Shown here in pieces: positions 1 to 4,881 of a stretch of DNA of 5,526 nucleotides (positions are counted from its first letter, which is position 1; every line of letters begins with the position of its first letter). The notes under the pieces were generated by a model. The model was not told the DNA's origin, made no database searches, and worked only from the letters and a program-made list of their open reading frames with translations. This stretch comes from Bacillota bacterium (GTDB taxonomy: Bacteria > Bacillota > Bacilli > Alicyclobacillales > SLC66), in assembly GCA_021797415.1 (NCBI GenBank), contig JAJZZT010000373.1, positions 1 to 5,526 of the forward strand. Direction: 5' to 3'. The position numbers were made by a program, and so were the translations under genes.

Positions 1-174
1 GATGATGATCACGCTGACCATCGCCTCACGCCCAAACGGAGTGAGATGAAATGCACTCTTCAGGAAAAGCAAAGCACCCGACATGGCCCCCGAATCATAG
101 CCGAATACCAGTCCACCGAGTGACGCGATGAGCGCCGTGGAAAGTTGGCTCCGACGCGCGACATCTGACCGCAC
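1..174 (-). CDS. MFS sugar porter, N-terminal part (runs off left edge)
   Basis: This is the start of a second membrane sugar transporter of the major facilitator superfamily; only the first 58 codons are in the window. I chose the GTG at 174 because GAGGAGGG (189-182) lies 7 nt upstream and the frame then runs unbroken to the edge. The visible protein has a short basic N-terminus followed by a first membrane helix with LGGLVFGYDSGAMSGALLFL. This matches the G-Y-D-x-x-x-x-S-G signature of sugar porters, whose Asp is linked to proton coupling in characterised symporters such as XylE. The stretch is clearly paralogous to residues 17-57 of the transporter at 1676-3079, so the two are probably a family duplication flanking their regulator. 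Its promoter carries the same spacer dyad plus a cre-like site. The substrate and the rest of the protein cannot be judged from here. Confidence 0.88.
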   Translation of the reverse strand, partial: MRSDVARRSQLSTALIASLGGLVFGYDSGAMSGALLFLKSAFHLTPFGREAMVSVIII

Positions 175-198
175 TGCGCATCCCTCCTCGTGTTTGTG

Positions 199-213
199 AG
201 AAAACGCTGCCAA
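199..213 (-). promoter_or_regulatory. cre-like site (CcpA) in leader of the left-edge transporter
   Basis: On the minus strand the 15-mer TTGGCAGCGTTTTCT matches the catabolite-responsive consensus WTGNAANCGNWNNCW at 9 of the 10 specified positions. It lies about 16-30 nt downstream of the predicted transcription start and upstream of the GTG start. In Bacillota, CcpA bound downstream of +1 usually acts as a roadblock repressor when preferred sugars are available. That role is inferred. Confidence 0.5.
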
Positions 214-235
214 ACGGCGGCGAATCAGTGATAAA

Positions 236-265
236 TAAATAATCCATTGGATTTTAAATTGTCAA
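236..265 (-). promoter_or_regulatory. Promoter of left-edge transporter gene
   Basis: The minus strand has a perfect -35 TTGACA (265-260). An 18-bp spacer leads to a weak -10, TATTTA (241-236). GGTTGACAATT is identical to the same part of the other transporter's promoter (3360-3350). The predicted transcript would start near 229, leaving about 55 nt of leader before the GTG at 174. Confidence 0.6.
241..253. promoter_or_regulatory. Putative ROK-regulator operator 1 (AATCCA-T-TGGATT)
   Basis: This is a perfect 6+1+6 dyad, AATCCATTGGATT, between the -35 and -10 boxes, placed to block RNA polymerase. The same dyad is in the other transporter promoter (3334-3346) and, degenerate, in the regulator's own promoter (1591-1603). 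The ROK protein encoded between the two transporters is the obvious candidate to bind it. Assignment is by context only. Confidence 0.6.
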
Positions 266-396
266 CCGGAAGCAGCTCCACTGAAACGAGCCCACTGTGA
301 CAAACCGCACTCGTGCTGACTGATGCTTGCCCAAAAGAAGCTGCTCCGCTCTGAATGACGCCGCCGACTTCGCTCAATATTTCCGGATGCCGGCGG
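266..396. other. Intergenic region between ROK gene end and left transporter promoter
   Basis: No gene is evident here. Just after the ROK stop codon there is a GC-rich inverted repeat, GCCGCCG (360-366) with CGGCGGC (391-397), and a 24-nt loop. It lacks a following T-run on the minus strand, so it is at best a weak terminator. AGCAGCT (271-277) and AGCTGCT (339-345) form a distant inverted pair of unknown meaning. Confidence 0.35.
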
Positions 397-1578
397 CTAC
401 ATCTTGAGCCGAGTGGACGGTTTGCACCAAAGAGCCTCATGAAATACCGTCGATGCAGCCCCGATTACCCCGGCATAAATATCGATCTCCGAGCGCAGCA
501 CCTTCACCTCGAGTCCGCGCGCAGCAATTTTTCGCGTCAGTTCCGGGAGCAACAGCGCAAACAGCGCCTTTGCGTTCGGGCCGCCGACAATGCACGCCGG
601 AACATCAAACAGCATCAGGGCATTGACCATCACATCAGACAGTGCTCCGACACCTTCGCGCAGCACCCGCGCGGCGTCCGAATGTCCGTTTGCTGACATT
701 CCGACCACTTCGCTCAATGACGTATCGCGATGCAGATCCAGCGCCTGCTTGATGGCATTCGCACTTCCGTACTGGTTCAGACAGCCCCGCACTCCACAGT
801 AGCAAGCTTTGCCGTCAGGGATGTACTGCATGTGCCCGAGTTCGACGGCGCGCCCGCTTATCCCAGAGTACCCGTCGCCGTTCAGGATTATGCCGCCGCC
901 CACGTATTCTCCAAGATAAGCGTAGAGAAACGACTGGGGAACACGACCGCGTCCCATCCAATACTCACCCACGGCTGCCATTTGCGCATTGTTGCCAATG
1001 ATGATCGGGCAGGAATAGCGGCCGTCCAGTTCCTCTCTCAGTTCAGCCTGTGAACGAAACGGAAAGCGAGGATACTCGTCCACGGCGTCCGCCAGGAAGT
1101 TTTCGAACATGGGGACGCCCAGGCCGATTCCAAGCAGATTGGCTTCAACAGCACTCCCGGTCAGAAGACTGTCGATGGTCCGGGATAGATCCCGCTTGAT
1201 TTGCGCCGCATTGTCTCGATGCCCCGACATTTCATGACGGTCCAGGATATTGCCGTTCAAATCAATCAACGCGCCGACGATACGACTGTACTGGACCTGA
1301 ATTCCCAGCGCAAACCGCGCCTCTTTCCGCACGACAAGATGGGTTGGAACAGCTCCGCGCCGCCCTTTGCGGGCAGTACCGGCCTGTTCGACCACCATTC
1401 CTTCGTCGATCAGCACCTTGACCAGATTGGATACAGTCTGTGGCACCAACAGCGTGCGCGTCGAAATCTCCGTGCGGGATATGGGGCCGTACAGCCTGAT
1501 GTGCTCAAATACGACGGATTTGTTGTAATCCTGACCCTGTTTCTGATTCGTTCCATAAAGTTGATAATGATTGTCCAT
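397..1578 (-). CDS. ROK-family transcriptional regulator (XylR/NagC-like)
   Basis: This 393-residue sugar-responsive DNA-binding protein has the usual length and layout of ROK repressors. An N-terminal winged helix-turn-helix (about residues 20-65, with GPISRTEIS and PQTVSNLVKVL) is followed by a sugar-kinase-like domain. GEYVGGGI (223-230) and the metal site with H249, C259, C261 and C266 (GH then CYCGVRGC) are clear. Where ROK kinases have N-D-A-N-A with a catalytic Asp, this protein has GNNAQMAAVGE (195-205). Asn197 takes the Asp place, so it should sense a sugar without phosphorylating it. An in-frame TAA lies 9-7 nt before the ATG, so translation cannot start further upstream. No ribosome binding site is visible, and a TAAAAT box ends 6 nt before the ATG, suggesting a leaderless message. 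The gene lies between two sugar porters whose promoters share a dyad with its own, which points to autoregulation and control of both transporters. The effector sugar is unknown. Confidence 0.92.
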   Translation of the reverse strand: MDNHYQLYGTNQKQGQDYNKSVVFEHIRLYGPISRTEISTRTLLVPQTVSNLVKVLIDEGMVVEQAGTARKGRRGAVPTHLVVRKEARFALGIQVQYSRIVGALIDLNGNILDRHEMSGHRDNAAQIKRDLSRTIDSLLTGSAVEANLLGIGLGVPMFENFLADAVDEYPRFPFRSQAELREELDGRYSCPIIIGNNAQMAAVGEYWMGRGRVPQSFLYAYLGEYVGGGIILNGDGYSGISGRAVELGHMQYIPDGKACYCGVRGCLNQYGSANAIKQALDLHRDTSLSEVVGMSANGHSDAARVLREGVGALSDVMVNALMLFDVPACIVGGPNAKALFALLLPELTRKIAARGLEVKVLRSEIDIYAGVIGAASTVFHEALWCKPSTRLKM

Positions 1579-1584
1579 AAGAAG

Positions 1585-1614
1585 ATTTTAAATCCATTGC
1601 GTTTGATAAAGCAA
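1585..1614 (-). promoter_or_regulatory. Promoter of the ROK gene, predicting a leaderless mRNA
   Basis: On the minus strand TTGCTT (1614-1609) and TAAAAT (1590-1585) are separated by 18 bp, the same spacing as in both transporter promoters. Transcription would begin 7 nt after the -10 box, which is the A of the ATG at 1578. Confidence 0.5.
1591..1603. promoter_or_regulatory. Putative autoregulatory ROK operator 2 (degenerate)
   Basis: AATCCATTGCGTT keeps one arm of the dyad (AATCCA) exactly and 4 of 6 bases of the other arm (TGCGTT against TGGATT). It lies directly against the -10 box, in the same place as the perfect dyads. A weaker site at the regulator's own promoter would fit mild autorepression. 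Confidence 0.45.
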
Positions 1615-1675
1615 TACACTGGGCACGATTGGGCACGACCTGGACAGCCATCTCACCCATGCCGGCTCTGCCAGT
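1604..1675. other. Intergenic region between transporter stop and ROK promoter
   Basis: This short gap holds an imperfect minus-strand hairpin after the transporter stop: CTGG/CCAG outer and AGCC/GGCT inner arms, 1640-1674. It has no T-run, so it is only a weak terminator candidate. A 10-bp near-perfect direct repeat, TGGGCACGAT/TGGGCACGAC (1620-1629 and 1630-1639), lies just upstream of the ROK -35 box. It could be a binding site or a chance duplication. Confidence 0.3.
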
Positions 1676-3079
1676 CTATTGGGTTGTCCGGTCACCATCG
1701 CTGAACAGACCGTCCGCTTCCGCATTCCATCTGCGCCCGCCGACCCAATACGACTCGATCTGCTCCAACGTCTTGCCTTTTGTCTCCGGCGCGAGCCAGC
1801 CGACAAAGATCAGGGCAAGCACAATAATCCCGGCAAACGTGAAAAACACGCCCGCAGCTCCCATGAAGGCCACGATCGACAGGAAGGTGAAACTGACCAC
1901 AAGCCCCGCCACCCAGTCAAAAAGTCGTGACACCGATTGTCCTTTTGCGCGCATCCGCGTCGGAAAGATCTCGGGAATGAACACCCAGCCCATGAGACCG
2001 AGCCCAAGGGAAAAGAAGATATGGTAGATCATCACGCAGGTGAAGGTCAAAACTCCCGCCAGTTCCGACTTACCCTGCAGCGCAAATGCCACGCCAAGCC
2101 CGATCATGGATGCGGCCATGCCGGAGAGGCTCATGAACAGCAGCGGTCGCCGACCCATCCGGTCCACCAAAAGAACGCCCGCAACAGTCGCCGCAATGGT
2201 CACGATGCCGATCACGGCTGTAATGAAGATGGAATCCGCTTTGGTGAATCCCGCCATATGAAAGACGGTCGGACTGTAATAGGTGACGGCTTTGATCCCG
2301 CCAAATTGTTGAAATATCCCCAAACCGACGCCGAAAATCAGAGCCCAACGCAATCCGGGACGAAGCAGTTCACGCAACGCCCCCTTTTCTCCCTGCGTCC
2401 GCTTCAGATCCTCGACAATATTGGCCTGTACGCGATCGGACACCGCAGTGTTGGAGTACATGTCTGCGATAACCGTCGACCCGCGATCGACTCTGTCACG
2501 CATGAGGAGCCACCTGGGACTCTCCGGCATACCCGTCACTCCCAACAGCAGGAGCACTGCCGGAATCGTCGCGAGCGCAAACATCGCCCGCCAGTTTCCG
2601 GCTCCGGCAAACGCATAGTCCCCCCAATAGGAAGCGGTGAGTCCAATCGCAAACGCCAGTTGAAACGTCGCGGACGATCGCCCGCGCACCGACGCAGGAG
2701 ACAACTCGCTGATGTACATCGGTCCCGCGACGGCAATCAGACCCATCGCCGCGCCGACGAGAAAGCGCCAGAGCGTGAACTCCTGAACGTTTGCCGACAT
2801 CGCCGTAGCCAACGAAAAGAGCGCGGACATCACTCCCGCGATCAACAGCGTAGCCTTGCGCCCGCGGGAGTTCGCAAGTCGTGCCGCCACCAATGTCCCC
2901 ACCATGGCGCCGACAACGACCGAACTGACCATCAACTCCTTTTGCAAGGTGGTGGCGTGAAGCGCCTTCTTCAAAAATAGCAGTGCACCGGAAATCGCTC
3001 CCGAATCGTATCCCATAACCAATCCGCCCAGTGCGCCCGCCGTTGTGATGCGGATATTGAATGTACGGTTGATGTTCAT
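1676..3079 (-). CDS. MFS sugar porter (sugar:H+ symporter family)
   Basis: This 467-residue protein has the usual length and motifs of the MFS sugar-porter family (TC 2.A.1.1), with about 12 membrane helices. In order these are GYDSGAISG (23-31), R-L-A-N-S-R-G-R-K (67-75), the sugar transport signature RFLVGAAMG...PMYISELSPASVRG (105-133), PESPRWLL (185-192), QQFGGIKAVTYYSP (257-270), DRMGRRP (306-312), E-I-F-P-T-R-M-R-A-K-G (370-380) and PETKGKTLEQIE (431-442). D25 and R132 match the pair linked to proton coupling in XylE, which suggests proton symport. One oddity is Lys263, where family members usually have the sugar-binding Asn of QQxxGIN. AAGGAGG lies 5 nt before the ATG at 3079. The gene is upstream of the ROK regulator on the same strand, with a dyad-bearing promoter and a roughly 240-nt leader. 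The substrate cannot be read from the sequence; a pentose, hexose or polyol is possible. Confidence 0.94.
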   Translation of the reverse strand: MNINRTFNIRITTAGALGGLVMGYDSGAISGALLFLKKALHATTLQKELMVSSVVVGAMVGTLVAARLANSRGRKATLLIAGVMSALFSLATAMSANVQEFTLWRFLVGAAMGLIAVAGPMYISELSPASVRGRSSATFQLAFAIGLTASYWGDYAFAGAGNWRAMFALATIPAVLLLLGVTGMPESPRWLLMRDRVDRGSTVIADMYSNTAVSDRVQANIVEDLKRTQGEKGALRELLRPGLRWALIFGVGLGIFQQFGGIKAVTYYSPTVFHMAGFTKADSIFITAVIGIVTIAATVAGVLLVDRMGRRPLLFMSLSGMAASMIGLGVAFALQGKSELAGVLTFTCVMIYHIFFSLGLGLMGWVFIPEIFPTRMRAKGQSVSRLFDWVAGLVVSFTFLSIVAFMGAAGVFFTFAGIIVLALIFVGWLAPETKGKTLEQIESYWVGGRRWNAEADGLFSDGDRTTQ

Positions 3080-3136
3080 GGCCGCCTCCTTGCATCCTTT
3101 TTCAGATAATGCGGATAAGTCCTGTTAGATTCACAG

Positions 3137-3223
3137 GCCATTCTTTCAGACAGGCCATTCTTTCAGACAGACCATCCCCGACCAGACAGGCCATTCTTTC
3201 AGACAGACCATTCTTTCAGACAG
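3137..3223. repeat. 17-bp tandem repeat in the transporter leader
   Basis: There are four near-identical 17-bp units (RCCATTCTTTCAGACAG) at 3137-3153, 3154-3170, 3190-3206 and 3207-3223. A divergent 19-bp unit (3171-3189) lies between the second and third. Only the first base varies between the good units (G or A). The array lies inside the predicted 5' untranslated leader of the transporter mRNA. The 17-bp period is not a multiple of three, which argues against a protein repeat. Each unit read on the minus strand contains an ATG. The one at 3158 opens a 18-codon frame (MACLKEWPV...) ending at 3102, 22 nt before the transporter start, but without a convincing ribosome binding site. Confidence 0.9.
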
Positions 3224-3308
3224 GCCGCTTCAACCGACGACGCAATCCGTGCTTTGACGGAAGGCTACTCTCCGCCGTACAGTTCAGGTCGCTGATCTCA
3301 AGCCGTTC

Positions 3309-3323
3309 AGAAAGCGCTTACCG
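3309..3323 (-). promoter_or_regulatory. cre-like site (CcpA) at the transporter transcription start
   Basis: On the minus strand CGGTAAGCGCTTTCT matches 8 of the 10 specified positions of WTGNAANCGNWNNCW, and its centre is the fully symmetric AAGCGCTT. It covers the predicted transcription start (near 3322). CcpA bound there would be expected to repress. Its counterpart is the cre-like site at 199-213. Confidence 0.5.
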
Positions 3324-3328
3324 TTCAT

Positions 3329-3358
3329 ATAATAATCCAGTGGATTTATAATTGTCAA
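3329..3358 (-). promoter_or_regulatory. Promoter of the complete transporter gene
   Basis: On the minus strand a perfect -35 TTGACA (3358-3353), an 18-bp spacer and -10 TATTAT (3334-3329, 5 of 6 consensus bases) form the strongest promoter in the window. The predicted start near 3322 gives a leader of about 240 nt before the ATG at 3079. Confidence 0.7.
3334..3346. promoter_or_regulatory. Putative ROK-regulator operator 3 (AATCCA-G-TGGATT)
   Basis: A perfect 6+1+6 dyad in the promoter spacer, overlapping the -10 box. It differs from the copy at 241-253 only in the central base. The arms and position are kept while the flanking sequence differs, which is what a shared repressor site predicts. 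Confidence 0.62.
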
Positions 3359-3763
3359 CCACTATTCACTTTTTTGTGCTGTTCACTTTTTTGGTGCCGG
3401 ACTCCGGGAATTCCTACCGATCGCCGAGAACGCCTTAAGGATAACTGCGAGAAGGCGGAGCGGAGGGAGAGAGTGTCGGAACGAGACGCTTGATTGAACA
3501 TGTCCGAAAGCATGCCGGGCACGTCGCGGATATCCTGACCATGGACGCCTTGTTTGCGAAGGCTCCGGCCATTCATGCCCGCTGGATGCGCTCATAGATG
3601 CGGATCTTCAAGGTGGTACGGACGACGGAGAGGTCCATTTTGCTTAGGAACCAAAAACAAACGCAGGTCGAAGAAAATGTTACTTCCATCGCTCGAATAA
3701 TCCATTTTGGCCATGATCCATGCGGATCCCCCTCTCCCGATCGGATGATGCTTCATTTGATCC
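3359..3763. other. Gene-free stretch with insertion-sequence-like short repeats
   Basis: No convincing gene was found. Overlapping open frames on both strands lack ribosome binding sites or family motifs. TTCACTTTTTTG occurs twice at a 17-bp period (3365-3376 and 3382-3393), directly beside the transporter -35 box. TCCATTTTG occurs at 3634-3642 and 3701-3709. Multiple short terminal repeats of this kind resemble ends of IS21-type elements, but no transposase remains and no matching opposite end was found. A decayed element is a guess. A 40-codon minus frame (3714-3592) has a G-rich stretch upstream but no recognisable product. Confidence 0.3.
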
Positions 3764-3781
3764 TTGTGAAGGATTTCACAA
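3764..3781. promoter_or_regulatory. Crp/Fnr-type dyad 1
   Basis: TTGTGAAGGATTTCACAA has perfect 7-bp arms and contains the exact TGTGA-N6-TCACA pattern used by Crp/Fnr-family regulators, including B. subtilis Fnr. It overlaps the -35 box of the promoter at 3775-3802. It could serve activation close to the polymerase or repression; which one cannot be told. Confidence 0.6.
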
Positions 3782-3802
3782 ATCTTCGGACTGGGTTATG
3801 AT
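3775..3802 (+). promoter_or_regulatory. Promoter of the small membrane protein gene
   Basis: TTCACA (5 of 6 -35 bases, 3775-3780) and TATGAT (5 of 6 -10 bases, 3797-3802) are separated by 16 bp. Transcription would start near 3809, about 33 nt before the ATG at 3842. Both boxes lie between or within the two Crp/Fnr-type dyads. Confidence 0.5.
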
Positions 3803-3804
3803 GA

Positions 3805-3822
3805 TTGTGCAATCATTCACAA
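3805..3822. promoter_or_regulatory. Crp/Fnr-type dyad 2
   Basis: TTGTGCAATCATTCACAA matches TGTGA-N6-TCACA at 9 of 10 positions and covers the predicted transcription start. Its centre is 41 bp (about four helical turns) from dyad 1, so two dimers would sit on the same face of the DNA. Confidence 0.52.
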
Positions 3823-3841
3823 ACGAAAGGGTGTCAATACC

Positions 3842-4127
3842 ATGGCCACCGAATTGAAGTTCCCGATCTCAAACGAAAGGCCGTCCGCCGTCGAATCCCC
3901 CGTCGTACATTGGAGTATCTGCGCCTGTCGATGGTCGTCTTTGCCCTGGCGGACGTGGCCGCTCATCTGTTCGCCAGTCCGGGAGCCACTCCGATCGTCT
4001 CGTATGGATTGATATCGAGACCGCCACGTATGGGCTGATCGCCGTCATCTACCTGCTCATCGTGGGCGTCGTGCTGCTGAAAAAGGATCCCGGATCCTCC
4101 TTGAATGGACTACTGGGCAAAGAGTAG
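3842..4127 (+). pseudogene. Small two-helix membrane protein gene, two frameshifts
   Basis: Coding sequence is spread over three frames. Translation starts at ATG 3842 after GAAAGGGTG, with MATELKFPISNERPSAVESP. It shifts near the C5 run at 3897-3901 into a frame giving EYLRLSMVVFALADVAAHLF. It shifts again near 4014-4016 into IDIETATYGLIAVIYLLIVG, and ends KKDPGSSLNGLLGKE before TAG at 4125. Both shifts are cured by adding one base to a short homopolymer (C5 to C6, GG to GGG). The repaired product would be about 95 residues: a polar N-terminus, two membrane helices joined by a short loop, and a basic then polar tail. I do not recognise the family. The nature of the shifts fits sequencing error at least as well as real decay. 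The promoter with two Crp/Fnr-type dyads suggests redox or metabolic control. Confidence 0.62.
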
Positions 4128-4137
4128 AGGGAAAACA

Positions 4138-4153
4138 CGAACGGCAACGTTCG
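4138..4153. other. Short perfect hairpin with GCAA loop
   Basis: CGAACG-GCAA-CGTTCG gives a 6-bp stem closed by a GNRA-type tetraloop, 11 nt after the stop of the small membrane gene. No T-run follows, so it is not a normal intrinsic terminator. It could stabilise the mRNA end, or be a dyad for a regulator of the OsmC gene downstream. Confidence 0.4.
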
Positions 4154-4221
4154 ATGCAATACAAACGTGGTGTGGTGTATGGGTTTCTTGCACAAAACTA
4201 TTCGTCAAGGGGATGACGGAG

Positions 4222-4722
4222 ATGGCCGTCACAAAATTTCGGGCGTCTGTCGCATGGTCTGGCGAGCATGTACGATCAGTGGCGCGAATCAGAGGCAAAG
4301 AGGTCGTCATTGACGAGCCGGCTTTGTTGGGGGGCACGGATTTGGGACCCAATCCGGTGGAACTCATCTTGGCGGCTCTCGGCGGCTGTTTGAACGTTCT
4401 GATTTCCAGTTGGGCTGCGCAGCACTCCGTGGATCTTCGGGGAGTCACAACGGAAGTCGAGGGGCGGCTGGATGTGGACGGTTTTATGGGGAAAAACCCC
4501 GATGTGCGGCCTGGATTTCTGGATATCCATTATCGGGTGGTCGTCGATTCGCCTTCCGCACCTGAGCAGGTACAGGAACTCTTGGAGCATGCACAGCGGA
4601 TGTGCCCCGTGAAGGACACGCTGACAGGGGTTCCTGTGCTGGTCAAAGAGTCGCCGGGAACAGCCAAGGATCATGAGCAATTCCCTCACGAGAGAGGCAT
4701 CGGTGTGAGCGTTCCGGAATGA
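4222..4722 (+). CDS. OsmC/Ohr-family protein (thiol peroxidase-like)
   Basis: This 166-residue cytoplasmic protein of the OsmC/Ohr superfamily would reduce organic hydroperoxides through a redox-active cysteine pair. The family layout is complete: an N-terminal beta region (about 1-40), PNPVELILAALGGCLNVL (44-61) with Glu47 and the first Cys (C56), a central beta region, and a second helix ending in MCPVKDTL (127-134) with C128. Both cysteines are present, so peroxidase chemistry is plausible, although many OsmC-like proteins of this subgroup have no measured substrate. I chose ATG 4222 because AAGGGG lies 9 nt upstream. The ATG at 4213 follows that motif with no gap, and the ATG at 4105 lies inside the preceding gene's end. 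The C-terminal 20 or so residues are a polar tail beyond the usual domain. The gene is 94 bp downstream of the small membrane gene on the same strand, and may be co-transcribed. Confidence 0.92.
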   Translation: MAVTKFRASVAWSGEHVRSVARIRGKEVVIDEPALLGGTDLGPNPVELILAALGGCLNVLISSWAAQHSVDLRGVTTEVEGRLDVDGFMGKNPDVRPGFLDIHYRVVVDSPSAPEQVQELLEHAQRMCPVKDTLTGVPVLVKESPGTAKDHEQFPHERGIGVSVPE

Positions 4723-4757
4723 TGCAGGTCCATCTTGCCGTTGCTCACGGCGCCAGT

Positions 4758-4816
4758 GGCGTGTTGCAATATAGGATCAGGATGATGCACCTTGATCCCG
4801 TATTTCACAACACGCC
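4758..4816 (+). terminator. Nested hairpin after the OsmC gene
   Basis: Outer arms GGCGTGTTG (4758-4766) and CAACACGCC (4808-4816) pair perfectly. Inside them AATA/TATT and GGATCA/TGATCC also pair, leaving an 8-nt apical loop. TTT follows the outer arm. This long interrupted stem ends 94 nt after the OsmC stop and probably terminates or stabilises that transcript. The T-run is short, so termination strength is uncertain. A small inverted-repeat element is an alternative. Confidence 0.5.
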
Positions 4817-4826
4817 TTTAACAAGT

Positions 4827-4856
4827 AAATTCCGAAACATGATCGGATCGGAATTT
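4827..4856. repeat. 9-bp inverted repeat before the right-edge frame
   Basis: AAATTCCGA and TCGGAATTT are perfect arms around a 12-nt loop, 25 nt before the proposed TTG start of the next frame. TTTTGC at the right arm gives it a weak terminator look on the plus strand. It could equally be an operator. Confidence 0.35.
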
Positions 4857-4881
4857 TGCAAGCCGACCACCAGGTGACGGG

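Noticed and set aside
1937..2980. Long plus-strand open frame (347 codons) opposite the transporter
   Set aside because: It is the antisense of a clear MFS gene, its product is rich in His, Arg and Gln with no domain, and it lacks a ribosome binding site. It arises from the codon bias of the real gene.
2496..3095. 199-codon minus-strand frame overlapping the transporter start
   Set aside because: It is an out-of-frame shadow of the transporter, with a Gly/Arg/Cys-rich product and no membrane or domain signature.
3137..3223. Tandem repeats considered as a CRISPR array
   Set aside because: Units are directly adjacent with no unique spacers, and no cas genes are nearby.
3109..3351. Plus-strand frame translating the 17-bp repeats
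   Set aside because: The repeat period is not a multiple of three and the frame is antisense to the transporter leader, crossing its promoter.
3696..3710. AATAATCCATTTTGG as a fourth ROK operator
   Set aside because: Only the left arm AATCCA is present; the right arm is absent and no promoter boxes surround it.
3598..3801. Plus-strand frame of 67 codons starting MRIFKVVRTT
   Set aside because: It has no ribosome binding site, no recognisable motif, and runs through the Crp/Fnr dyad and promoter region.
4084..4098. AGGATCC-C-GGATCCT palindrome
   Set aside because: It lies inside the coding end of the small membrane gene, is explained by the codons there, and has no promoter next to it.
4276..4689. 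137-codon minus-strand frame opposite the OsmC gene
   Set aside because: It is the antisense shadow of a gene with intact family motifs and has no support of its own.
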